Source of the DNA: VRUE01 sp963716245
GTDB lineage: Bacteria > Actinomycetota > Thermoleophilia > Solirubrobacterales > 70-9
Assembly (NCBI GenBank): GCA_963716245.1
Contig: OY970300.1
Coordinates: forward strand, 1,302,001 to 1,366,000
Length of the DNA stretch: 64,000 bases
Direction of reading: 5' to 3'
In this document: one piece after another, positions 1-7,611 of the stretch
How positions within the stretch are numbered: the stretch's first letter is position 1
Layout of the letters: the number at the start of each line of letters is the position of its first letter
Position numbers and translations under genes: made by a program
Notes under the pieces: generated by a model
What the model was told of the DNA's origin: nothing
The model's database searches: none
Seen by the model: only the letters and a program-made list of their open reading frames with translations

Positions 1-355
1 GGTGGCGCACCGACGGCGAGCCGGCGTCGATCCAGCGCGCGTAGCGCCGCTTGCCGACCATATAGCGCTGCCACGAGAAGCCCATCACGATGCCGTCGAT
101 CGCCTCGCCGGCCTCGCCGAACTCCCTGAAGCTCTGGTACGGGAAGCCGACGTCCTTGATCGGCGTCACCGCCAGCGGCTCCTCGCCCGAGGTCATCCCG
201 TTGCGCCCCTTCCACGAGGCGGCGACCTCGGTCCCCTCGACGATCCGCATCGAGATCGGGCCCAGCCCGAGGCTGTTGATCGCGTGCACCTTCGAGGCGA
301 TCCCGGCCGCCTTGGCGCCGGCGCCGACTACGAGTAGATCGGTCTTGCCTTCCAT
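1..355 (-). CDS. MbtG-like lysine/ornithine N-monooxygenase (3' part off window)
   Basis: Only the first 118 codons lie in the window; the gene continues past the left edge. The N-terminus carries a Rossmann FAD motif (GAGAKA, residues 11-16), then KDVGFPY (67-73) and FSWQRYM (93-99). This pattern matches the mycobactin lysine N6-hydroxylase MbtG and, more loosely, the SidA/PvdA/IucD flavin monooxygenases that hydroxylate a side-chain amine using NADPH and O2. The ATG lies inside the end of the upstream P450 gene (28-nt overlap), so the two are probably translationally coupled. The substrate is unknown: lysine is suggested only by the MbtG likeness. In this operon it would supply an N-hydroxy amine. 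Confidence 0.8.
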   Translation of the reverse strand, partial: MEGKTDLLVVGAGAKAAGIASKVHAINSLGLGPISMRIVEGTEVAASWKGRNGMTSGEEPLAVTPIKDVGFPYQSFREFGEAGEAIDGIVMGFSWQRYMVGKRRYARWIDAGSPSVRH

Positions 356-1731
356 GGCTCCTCCGCGGACTTGCGTGGTCTGGCGATCACGCGCGCCCGC
401 TTGTCGGGACTGAACGAGATGGCGCTCCTGGTCACCCGCTCCGAGCCGCCCTCGACCGGCTCCAGCTCGATCTCGCCGAGCACGGTGCGCAGCACCCGCT
501 TCATCTCCAGTTCGGCGAAGGTCGCGGCCAAACAGCGGCGCACGCCGCCGCCGAACGGGATCCAGGTGTAGGTGCCGGGCGGCTTCTCGAGGAAGCGCTC
601 GGGGAGGAACTGGAGCGGCTTGGGATAGACGCTCTCGTCGCGGTGGATCAGGTAGACGCAGGGGGCGACGACCGTCCCCGCCGGCAGCACGTAGCCGCCG
701 AGTTCCATCGGCTCGAGCAGCTTGCGCGCGACGACCGGCACCGGCGGGCAGAGCCGCAGCGTCTCCTGGACGACGGCGTCGAGGTAGGCGGTGCTCTCGC
801 CGGCGTCGACCTCGTCGCGCAGCCGCGCCAGCTTGTCGGGATGGCGCAGCAGCCGCTCGAATGCCCAGGCCAGCGACGAGGAGGTCGGGCCGTCGGTCAG
901 CAGGGTCAGCATTTCGTCGCGCAGGTCCTTCTCGCTGAGCGGTCGGCCGTCCTCGTAGCGGGCGTCGATCAGCAGCGAGACGATGTCCTTCGGTCCGTCG
1001 TCGCCCTCGCGCCGGCGCCGGTCGATCTCGGCCATGATCGCGTCCTCGACCGGGTCCATCGCTTCGCGGAAGCCGCGGCTGCGGGCGATCGCGCCGGCGC
1101 CGAGCGCCGCCAGCCGGCTCAGTCGCCTCGGGTCGTTGAGCGCCTCGGTCAGCCCGGTCAGCGCGTCGCGGATCGGCTGCAGGCGCTCGCCGCGGTCGCG
1201 GCCGAACACCGTGCGCACGATCACCTCCTGCGTGATCGCCTGCATCCGCGGCCACAGCTCGAACGGCTCGTCGGTCGGCCAGCTCCGCACCGCCTCGCGC
1301 GAGACCTCGGCCATCATCTCGACGTCGCCGTCGGCCCGCTCGCGGTGGAACGGCGGCAGCATCATCCGCCGTCGCTGCATGTGGTCCGGCTCGTTCAGCA
1401 GCATCACCGAGCGGGCGCCGAGCACCGGCAGCAGCAGCGGGTTCTGCAGCGCCACGGCCATGCTGGCGGCGGGCGCGGTGAAGACGCGTTTGACGTCGGC
1501 GGGGTCGCAGAGGAAGACCCACGTGCCGGAGTGGAGGATGCGCATCGTGAAGATGTCCCCGTAGCGCTCGCGGCAGCGCTGCATGAAGGGGAAGGGGCGC
1601 CGCGCCCAGCCGATCGCCTGCAGCGCGCTCGGCATCCGCGGCCCCGGCGGCAGCTCCGCCCGCCCGTGCGCGATCCGCCCCGGGTTGCCGGCCCCGTTGG
1701 ACGGCGCGCCGTTGTCGCCGGCCGCGCTCAC
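328..1731 (-). CDS. Cytochrome P450
   Basis: This is a 467-residue P450. Visible landmarks are the K-helix ETLR (323-326), PERF (377-380) and the haem loop FGGGVRRC with Cys400 as the thiolate ligand. The I-helix region reads TDGPTSSS (279-286) and lacks the usual A/G-G-x-D/E-T-T oxygen-activation pattern. The start chosen is GTG at 1731, which overlaps the stop of the upstream mutase gene in a GTGA; a more upstream in-frame start would lie inside that gene. There is no N-terminal membrane anchor, so the enzyme should be soluble and depend on a separate ferredoxin or reductase, none of which is in the window. It is likely a tailoring oxidase of the operon product. Confidence 0.93.
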   Translation of the reverse strand: MSAAGDNGAPSNGAGNPGRIAHGRAELPPGPRMPSALQAIGWARRPFPFMQRCRERYGDIFTMRILHSGTWVFLCDPADVKRVFTAPAASMAVALQNPLLLPVLGARSVMLLNEPDHMQRRRMMLPPFHRERADGDVEMMAEVSREAVRSWPTDEPFELWPRMQAITQEVIVRTVFGRDRGERLQPIRDALTGLTEALNDPRRLSRLAALGAGAIARSRGFREAMDPVEDAIMAEIDRRRREGDDGPKDIVSLLIDARYEDGRPLSEKDLRDEMLTLLTDGPTSSSLAWAFERLLRHPDKLARLRDEVDAGESTAYLDAVVQETLRLCPPVPVVARKLLEPMELGGYVLPAGTVVAPCVYLIHRDESVYPKPLQFLPERFLEKPPGTYTWIPFGGGVRRCLAATFAELEMKRVLRTVLGEIELEPVEGGSERVTRSAISFSPDKRARVIARPRKSAEEPWKARPIYS

Positions 1732-2021
1732 TGCTCGGCCGCCCGTTCCATCAGCTCGTCCTCCTCCTTGCACGTCGCGGCGATCAGGAGGTCGAAGAGG
1801 TCCGCGGTGAACTCGTCGGGCAGGTCGACCTCGGCGCCGCGCGCCAGGTACCGGGCCCGCACCTCGGCGACCCGGTCAGGCTGCATCATCGGGATCCCCT
1901 CGGCCTGCTTGTAGAGGGCGATCTCGCGGCACACCTCGAAGCGCTCGCCGAGCAGGCGGGCGATCTCGTCGTCGAGCCGGTCGAGCCGGCGGCGAAAGGG
2001 GTCGAGCCCGTTCTGGCTCAT
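1728..2021 (-). CDS. AroQ-fold mutase, likely 4-amino-4-deoxychorismate mutase (PapB/CmlD-like)
   Basis: A 97-residue all-helical AroQ-type chorismate-mutase domain. The stretch IPMMQPDRV (43-51) resembles the PMMQP-x-RV signature that I recall from the 4-amino-4-deoxychorismate (ADC) mutases of chloramphenicol and pristinamycin pathways, rather than primary-metabolism AroQ. An ADC synthase sits three genes upstream, so conversion of ADC to 4-amino-prephenate is the natural role. A separate AroH-type chorismate mutase gene lies at 61.5 kb, so primary metabolism does not need this copy. The ATG overlaps the previous stop (ATGA at 2018-2021) and the stop overlaps the P450 start. Ordinary chorismate mutase activity remains possible. 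Confidence 0.82.
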   Translation of the reverse strand: MSQNGLDPFRRRLDRLDDEIARLLGERFEVCREIALYKQAEGIPMMQPDRVAEVRARYLARGAEVDLPDEFTADLFDLLIAATCKEEDELMERAAEQ

Positions 2022-2977
2022 GCCGCCCTCCCCTCGAGGAGGCCGGCGGCGAAGGCGTAGCTGCACGCCGCCAGGGTGGAGAGCGCGTAGCCGCCCTCCT
2101 GGATAACGCAGACCGGCAGCTGCGAGCCCGCCAGCAGGCGGCCGATCTGGGCGAAGATCGGCGGCGCGAAGTCCCAGCTGCCGTGCGGGTCGCCGCGGAC
2201 CGTGTCGTAGCCGAGCGAGACGACCAGCGCCGCCGAGGACGCGGCGAGCGCCTCCAGCGACCGCTCGACCGCGTCGAGGTAGTCGCTCACGCCGGGGCTG
2301 CCGTGGAACTCGATCACCTCTTCGCGGTCGGTCGTCGGCGTCACCGTCTGCTCGGCGACGTTGGTCACCGGCCAGGCGTGCAGCGAGTGCAGCCGCGCGT
2401 CGGGCATCGAGGCGACGATCGCCGCCGTCCCGTTCGGGTAGTGCAGATCGAGGTCGAGGATCCCGACCGGCTTGACCCCCGCCTCGCAGAGCGTCCAGGT
2501 CGCCGCCGCCGCGGTGTTCAGGTAGCAGTAGCCGGCGCACCACTGCGGCCCGGCGTGGTGGCCCGGCGGCCGGCAGAGCGCGTAGGTGAACTGTGCGCCG
2601 TCGGCGAGGCGCTGAGCAGCGGTCATCGCCGTGCGCACGCCCTCGTAGGCGGCGGCGACGAGCCCGGCGCAGACAGGGATGTCGGGGGCCAGGCCGGGCG
2701 CGGCGAGCTCGGGCAGCACGACCGGCTCGTCGGAGTCGACGCCCCTGAGCGCCTCCAGGTAGCCGGGCTCGTGCAACTCGCCCAGCGCCCGGTCGACCTC
2801 CTCGGCTGGGACGTCGGGCCGCTCGGTCCGCACGCCGCCGTGGCAGATCAGCCCGCTGCGTACCGCGTCGATGCGGCGGTTGTCGTCCATGCCCGGCAGC
2901 TTGCGGCCGCCTTCCATGATCCAGTGCGCGGCGTCGCCGCGGCCGCGCCGCTGCTCGACCATCAACAGCTCGGTCAT
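2018..2977 (-). CDS. Histone-deacetylase-like amidohydrolase (acetylpolyamine amidohydrolase type)
   Basis: A 319-residue zinc hydrolase of the arginase/deacetylase fold. The active-site elements are complete: RPPGHHA with His140/His141, the zinc ligands of DLDLHY (Asp177, His179), Asp258 in LGYDT, and the transition-state Tyr297 in QEGGY. Bacterial relatives remove acetyl groups from polyamines or small N-acyl compounds, and some act in natural-product pathways. The ATG overlaps the stop of the GNAT gene (2974-2977), which pairs an acetyltransferase directly with a deacetylase. A protect-then-deprotect scheme on an amine is a reasonable inference; the true substrate cannot be read from sequence. 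Confidence 0.9.
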   Translation of the reverse strand: MTELLMVEQRRGRGDAAHWIMEGGRKLPGMDDNRRIDAVRSGLICHGGVRTERPDVPAEEVDRALGELHEPGYLEALRGVDSDEPVVLPELAAPGLAPDIPVCAGLVAAAYEGVRTAMTAAQRLADGAQFTYALCRPPGHHAGPQWCAGYCYLNTAAAATWTLCEAGVKPVGILDLDLHYPNGTAAIVASMPDARLHSLHAWPVTNVAEQTVTPTTDREEVIEFHGSPGVSDYLDAVERSLEALAASSAALVVSLGYDTVRGDPHGSWDFAPPIFAQIGRLLAGSQLPVCVIQEGGYALSTLAACSYAFAAGLLEGRAA

Positions 2978-3492
2978 CGGTTCAGCCACCGCATCCTCGG
3001 GCCGAGCGGGGCAAAGCCGTTGGCGAGGTAGAACGACCGGGTCGCATCGATCGCCGCGAAGCTGTCCTGCGGCAGGCCGACCTCGATCCGCGGGATGCCC
3101 TCCTCGCGGGCCAGGTCGAAGAGCGCCTCGAGCAGGTCGTGGCCGACCGCGCGGCTGCGCCACTCCGGATCGACCCAGAGGTCCTGGACCGTCCCGTAGC
3201 GGCCCGGCACGTGCAGCGCGTGCTGCCAGCTCGCCGCGCAGACCCCGACGATCCGGCCGTCCGCCTCGGCGACGAGCAGCGCGCCCTTGTCGGCGTCCTC
3301 GACCAGCTCGCGCGTCGCCGCCTCCAGCTCGGCCCGCGCCGGCCCCTCACCGCCCAGCTCGTCGAGCAGCCGCCCGATCCCGGCCGCCGCTCCGGCGACG
3401 TCCTCCTGCGACGCCGCACGTACGCGCGGGCGCGGCGCCGACTCGGGCGCCGTTCGAGGCGGCGCCTCCTGTGCCCCGCCGGCTTCGCTCAC
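2974..3492 (-). CDS. GNAT-family N-acetyltransferase
   Basis: A 172-residue protein with one GNAT domain from about residue 25. Beta-4 VQDLWVDPEW (102-111) is followed by the acetyl-CoA loop region RSRAVGHDLLEAL (112-124), and the C-terminal part RSFYLANGFAPLG (152-164) has the typical Y-x-x-x-GF ending. The pyrophosphate loop is R-x-x-x-V-G-H rather than Q/R-x-x-G-x-G/A, a modest deviation. GTG at 3492 overlaps the synthase stop. Given the neighbouring PabAB, deacetylase and N-hydroxylase, an aromatic or N-hydroxy amine is a plausible acceptor, but GNAT sequence does not reveal substrates. Confidence 0.88.
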   Translation of the reverse strand: MSEAGGAQEAPPRTAPESAPRPRVRAASQEDVAGAAAGIGRLLDELGGEGPARAELEAATRELVEDADKGALLVAEADGRIVGVCAASWQHALHVPGRYGTVQDLWVDPEWRSRAVGHDLLEALFDLAREEGIPRIEVGLPQDSFAAIDATRSFYLANGFAPLGPRMRWLNR

Positions 3493-5678
3493 GCCGCCTC
3501 CGCGATCTGGGCCGACGGCTCGAGCTCCACGGACCACGCGTCGGGGTCGTCGCTGCCGGTCGCGACGCGGGCGATCGCGGCCATCGGCGCGCGCGCCTTG
3601 AGCAGGATCTCGTCGAACTCCTCCTCCGGATCGGACTGCATCACGATCGCGCCGCCGGCGCCGATCGTGGTCCGGCCCGGCCGCATCACGATCGTCCGGA
3701 TCACGATGTTGAGGTCCATGCTGCCGTCGGCACCGAAGTAGCCGATCGCGCCGGAGTAGACGCCGCGCGCCTGGTCCTCGATGTCGTCGATGATCTCCAT
3801 CGTGCGCAGCTTGGGCGCGCCCGTCATCGACCCGCCCGGGAAGCATGCGCGCGCGCACTCGACCGCCGAGCGGTCCTCGGCGAGCACGCCGCTGACCGTC
3901 GAGATCAGCTGGTGCACGGTCGCGTAGTCCTCGACGATCATCAGCTCGGGGACGTGGACGCTGCCGAGGTCGCAGACGCGGCCGAGGTCGTTGCGCAGCA
4001 GGTCGACGATCATCAGGTGCTCGGCGTAGGTCTTTTCGTCGCTGGTCAGCTCCGCTTTCAGGGCGGCGTCCTCGGCCGGGTCGGGCGAGCGCTTGGTCGT
4101 CCCCTTGATCGGCCTTGCCTCGACCCGGCGCTCGCGGTCGACCGAGAGGAAGCGCTCGGGCGAGGAGGAGATCACCGCGACCTCGCCCAGCTTCAGATAG
4201 GCGGCGAATGGTGAGGGGTTGCTGTGGCGCAGGTGGGTGTAGAGCTCCCACGGGTCCGGGGTGGCGTCGGTCGAGATCTGGTCGGTGAGGCAGACCTCGT
4301 AGGACTCGCCGGCCGCCATTTCGGCCTGGCAGCGCGCGATGTCGGCCAGGTACTGCTCGCGGCCCCGCCCGCAGCGGAACGTGACGTGGTCGTCGGCCTC
4401 GCCGGCCGGCGCATCGGAGGTTGACCCCCTTTGGGTGTGGTCAAAGTCGGATGCGCCGGAAAGCGCGGGGGGGCCGGCGAGCAGCTCTCGCACGACCCCT
4501 TCCGCCTCGTCCAACCACCGCTCGGCCCCCGCCTCGTCGCCGTGGCAGAGCGTGACCAGGTGGGTCCGGTGACTCACGTGGTCGACGGCGACGAGGCGGT
4601 TCGCGAGCATCATCACTGCGTCGGGGACGTCTGAGCGATGCACGTTGGGGGAGCCGCAGTCGGCCTTCAGCTCGTAGCCGAGGTAGCCGACGAACCCGCC
4701 GATCAGGCCGGGGGGCAGCTCCTGCGGCGTCTCCACCGCGTGCTTCGCAAGTTCTCTGTCGAGCACGTCGAACACCGTGGCGCGCTCGCTCGTGGTTCCG
4801 TCGGCGCCGTGCGCGTACACGGTCGCCTCCTCGATCTCGTACTCCAGCACGCGGCGCTCGGGCCCCGCGCTGGTGCCGAGGTAGGAGCGCTGCGCGAGCC
4901 GGGTCGGCGCGTCGGCGCTGTCGAGCCAGAAGGCGTACTCGGCGTCGCCGAAGAGCCGTTCGAAGAGGACCTCGGTCGACGGCTCGGCCTCGATCGTGCG
5001 GCTGCGCACCTCGGTCCCGCTCGCGGTCTCGGCGGCGCGCCGCGGCTGCGGGGTGTGGGTGACCTGCCTGGGCCGCTTCGCGCCGCGCCAGCGCGGGCTT
5101 TTGCCGCGCCGCGCCAGCTCGTAGAAGTTGCGGATCAGCGCCTGGCCGTGCTCGGTCGCGATCGACTCTGGGTGGAACTGCACGCCCCACAGCGGCCGGC
5201 GCCGGTGTTCGATCCCCATCACGACGCCGTCGTCGGTCCAGGCGGTGACGTTGCCGTCCGGGCCCATGTCGGTGATCGCCAGCGAGTGGTAGCGGACGAC
5301 CGGGAAGGCCTGCGGGATGCCCTCGAACAGGCCTTCGCCCTGGTGGTGGATGCGGCTGAGCCGACCGTGCATCGCTTCGGGCGCGCTGCCGACCTTGCCG
5401 TTGAGCAGGTGGCCGAGCCCCTGGTGGCCGAGGCAGATGCCGAGCACCGGGATCTCGCTGTAGCGGAGGATGTCGTTGCAGACGCAGAAGTCGTGCCAGC
5501 GCTGCGGCGTGCCGGGACCGGGGGAGAGGACGATCGCGTCGAAGTCCCAGCGCGACAGCGCCCGCCAGGAGACGGCGTCGTTGTCCACCACGATCGGCTC
5601 CTCGCCGGCGACGCCGGCCAGCAGGTGGAAGACGTTGTAGGTGTAGGAGTCGTGGTTGTCGACCAGCAGGGTCCTCAT
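3489..5678 (-). CDS. Fused aminodeoxychorismate synthase (PabA-PabB, PapA-like)
   Basis: A 729-residue fusion. Residues 1-190 are a class I glutamine amidotransferase with the nucleophile in GICLGHQ (Cys82) and HPES (His169, Glu171). Residues 235-729 are the chorismate-binding synthase. PIKGT at 523-527 has the lysine (Lys525) that separates ADC synthases from anthranilate synthases, which carry Ala/Thr there. There is no PabC lyase domain, so the product should be 4-amino-4-deoxychorismate. With the mutase at 1728-2021 this gives the first two steps of 4-aminophenylalanine formation; the third enzyme (PapC dehydrogenase) may lie left of the window. ATG overlaps the preceding stop (5675-5678). 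Folate PABA supply is an alternative role. Confidence 0.93.
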   Translation of the reverse strand: MRTLLVDNHDSYTYNVFHLLAGVAGEEPIVVDNDAVSWRALSRWDFDAIVLSPGPGTPQRWHDFCVCNDILRYSEIPVLGICLGHQGLGHLLNGKVGSAPEAMHGRLSRIHHQGEGLFEGIPQAFPVVRYHSLAITDMGPDGNVTAWTDDGVVMGIEHRRRPLWGVQFHPESIATEHGQALIRNFYELARRGKSPRWRGAKRPRQVTHTPQPRRAAETASGTEVRSRTIEAEPSTEVLFERLFGDAEYAFWLDSADAPTRLAQRSYLGTSAGPERRVLEYEIEEATVYAHGADGTTSERATVFDVLDRELAKHAVETPQELPPGLIGGFVGYLGYELKADCGSPNVHRSDVPDAVMMLANRLVAVDHVSHRTHLVTLCHGDEAGAERWLDEAEGVVRELLAGPPALSGASDFDHTQRGSTSDAPAGEADDHVTFRCGRGREQYLADIARCQAEMAAGESYEVCLTDQISTDATPDPWELYTHLRHSNPSPFAAYLKLGEVAVISSSPERFLSVDRERRVEARPIKGTTKRSPDPAEDAALKAELTSDEKTYAEHLMIVDLLRNDLGRVCDLGSVHVPELMIVEDYATVHQLISTVSGVLAEDRSAVECARACFPGGSMTGAPKLRTMEIIDDIEDQARGVYSGAIGYFGADGSMDLNIVIRTIVMRPGRTTIGAGGAIVMQSDPEEEFDEILLKARAPMAAIARVATGSDDPDAWSVELEPSAQIAEAA

Positions 5679-7342
5679 CTCGCCTCCTCCGCGAGTCCCA
5701 GCCCGCGCGCGGTTTCGTCCATCACGGTCTTGATCACTCGTCCCACGTGCGGGCCGCTGTCGCGATCCAGGTACCAGCGCGCCAGGTGCGACGTGTAGCG
5801 CGCCAGCGGAATCGCGTCGAGCCGGCTGGAGACGAGGTGCAGGTGCCGCCGGTACATCTCCGAGTGGACGACCGCGAAGCGGTAGTCGGGGTCCTCGGCG
5901 CGGTTGCCGTTCGCGTCGGGGCCGCTGCCTTCCCGCGCCCGCGCCCTGGCCATGTCCCAGCCGAGGCTCTTGCCGTCCAGCAGCAGCTTCTCGGGTTCGA
6001 AATTGACCTTCTTGGTCGCCGGGTGGAGCAGGAAGTACCCCAGCGCGACCTGGGCGGCGAGGTGTTCGGGCGTCGGGTGCCGGCGCTTCACCTCGGCCAG
6101 CTCGGCGTCGCCGTCGATCCGCTCGTCGATCCATTCGATCAGGTGATCGATCAGCAGCGCGTCCTTCTTGCTCGATTTGATCGCCTGCTGTTCTTTGGCG
6201 ACCATCCCGTGGAAGATGTCGTGGTAGGGGTGAAAGCCGTTGCCCTCGGGACCGGCGTGGACCAGCTCGGCCATCAGCTGGCGGCGGCATGTGACGTGCG
6301 CGAACCACTCCTGGCCGCAGACCTGCACCGAGGTGAGGTCGTCGAGCCCCGGGGCCGCCATCCAGTAGGCGAGCGCGCGCATGTGCTGGGTCGGCACCCC
6401 GTCGGAGCGCACCAGCGGCATCTCCTCGAGCTCCTCGCGCCCGGTCATGTAGACGACCGTGCCGTCGATCCGCCGCTCCAGGGTGCCCTCCTGCATGCCC
6501 AGCTCGGCCAGCTCGTTCACCTCGGGCAGGAAGTCGGACTCGAAGAACACGCGGTCGAAGGAGATGCCGAGCCGGGCCAGGGTCTTGCGCTGGCCGGAGA
6601 TCACCCAGGCCCGCGTCTGCGACCACAGCTCGAGCGCCGTCTGGTCGCCGTTGAGGACCCGCAGCAGCAGCTCGTCGGCGCTGTCGTTGTGTACGTCGAC
6701 CTCGCGGGTCAGCGAGTCGGCCGGGTGGTCCTGGTTCAGCCCAACGGAAGTGCCGCCGTTCTTGACGTAGTCGGCGTAGCAGTAGCCGACGAAGTGGTCG
6801 CTCTTCTGACCGTTTTCGGTCTGCAGGCTGCGGCCGCTGCGCAGGACGCCGGCCATCGCCTCGCCCATGCTGCGGCCGATGTCGCAGATGATGCTGCGCC
6901 GCTCGACCGTGCCGCCCGCCTCGGTCAGCGCGGCGCCCAGCGCGTTGCCGAGCGCCAGGTTGCGCAGGTGGCCGATGTGCAGCGCCTTGGTCGAGTTGGC
7001 GTCCCAGAAGTTCAGCGCAAAGCTGCGGCCGCCCGCGATGTCGGCGTGCGCGCCCGGCTCGTCGCCGCCCTCCTCCAGGGCCGTGCCGCGCTGCTCGATC
7101 CAGCTGTTGGCGAGCCGCATCCAGACGGTGTCGCCCTGGCGCTCGACCGCGTCGACCCACGGCTCGCCTTCGAGCCGTTCCAGCGCCTGGCGCGAGTCCG
7201 AGTCCTGCTCCCAGCCCGGCACGCGGGGCACCAGCATCACGTCGAACCCGTCGCGCGGCCGGAACGGCGCCCGCAGGGCCCAGAGCCCTTCTTCCCCGTC
7301 CCCGCCCGCAGTGTCGTCGAAATAGTCGAAGATATTTGGCAT
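5675..7342 (-). CDS. Arginyl-tRNA-synthetase-like class I enzyme, first gene of biosynthetic operon
   Basis: A 555-residue class Ia synthetase of ArgRS type. The signature ANSTKALHIGHLRN holds HIGH at 122-125, followed by a CP-like insert. The second signature is KSSKK (389-393) in place of KMSKS. The C-terminus (about 490-555) looks like a shortened DALR anticodon-binding domain. The usual ArgRS N-terminal tRNA D-loop-binding domain is missing or reduced to about 90 unrelated residues. It therefore looks like a paralog recruited for biosynthesis (amino-acid activation or tRNA charging) rather than housekeeping ArgRS. A ribosome-binding site GGGAGGAG lies 12 nt before the ATG, and a tRNA gene ends 30 nt upstream on the same strand. 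Confidence 0.85.
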   Translation of the reverse strand: MPNIFDYFDDTAGGDGEEGLWALRAPFRPRDGFDVMLVPRVPGWEQDSDSRQALERLEGEPWVDAVERQGDTVWMRLANSWIEQRGTALEEGGDEPGAHADIAGGRSFALNFWDANSTKALHIGHLRNLALGNALGAALTEAGGTVERRSIICDIGRSMGEAMAGVLRSGRSLQTENGQKSDHFVGYCYADYVKNGGTSVGLNQDHPADSLTREVDVHNDSADELLLRVLNGDQTALELWSQTRAWVISGQRKTLARLGISFDRVFFESDFLPEVNELAELGMQEGTLERRIDGTVVYMTGREELEEMPLVRSDGVPTQHMRALAYWMAAPGLDDLTSVQVCGQEWFAHVTCRRQLMAELVHAGPEGNGFHPYHDIFHGMVAKEQQAIKSSKKDALLIDHLIEWIDERIDGDAELAEVKRRHPTPEHLAAQVALGYFLLHPATKKVNFEPEKLLLDGKSLGWDMARARAREGSGPDANGNRAEDPDYRFAVVHSEMYRRHLHLVSSRLDAIPLARYTSHLARWYLDRDSGPHVGRVIKTVMDETARGLGLAEEAR

Positions 7343-7372
7343 GGCTAGCGCTTACTCCTCCCGAGTAACACA

Positions 7373-7445
7373 TGCACCAGCCGGGGCTCGAACCCGGATC
7401 TTCGGCGTACAAGGCCGACCCTTTTGCCGATTAAGGTACTGGTGC
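7373..7445 (-). tRNA. tRNA with anticodon UGU (Thr-type), heading the biosynthetic operon
   Basis: The minus strand folds into a full cloverleaf: 7-bp acceptor GCACCAG/CTGGTGC, U8-A9, 4-bp D stem CCTT/AAGG with A14, G18G19 and A21, anticodon stem TCGGC/GCCGA with loop CTTGTAC, 4-nt variable loop, and T stem CCGGG/CCCGG with loop TTCGAGC. The anticodon is UGU (threonine). The 15-48 pair is A-U, as expected for tertiary folding. The discriminator is A and CCA is not encoded. C10-G25 is unusual for bacterial tRNAs. Its 3' end is only 30 nt from the ATG of the ArgRS-like gene, so it is probably co-transcribed with the operon. G35 argues against normal arginine identity. Confidence 0.88.
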
Positions 7446-7490
7446 GCGAAGTAAGCGGTCGCTAATCGAACGACCATTCAATTTTCGCGG

Positions 7491-7496
7491 ACTATA
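7491..7496 (-). promoter_or_regulatory. Candidate -10 element for the tRNA-led operon
   Basis: On the minus strand TATAGT matches five of six bases of the sigma-70 -10 box and lies about 46 nt before the tRNA 5' end, in an AT-rich patch. No convincing -35 box is seen, so this is a weak call. Confidence 0.35.
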
Positions 7497-7611
7497 GCAT
7501 CGGAAATCGGCTTGCGCTAGCTCGGTACGTCGAATGTTCTGAGCGGATATTTCCGGAGTCCCGGACGGCGCCGGCAGGCCCCGTGTACCGCTCACGCGGC
7601 GCTTGCAGGGC

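Noticed and set aside
643..1914. Long plus-strand reading frame opposite the P450
   Set aside because: It is Arg/His/Gln/Asp-rich shadow coding caused by high GC at codon position 3 of the real minus-strand genes; similar long shadows occur opposite most genes here.
3489..5678. Anthranilate synthase TrpE-TrpG fusion
   Set aside because: PIKGT carries the lysine of aminodeoxychorismate synthases; anthranilate synthases have Ala or Thr at that position.
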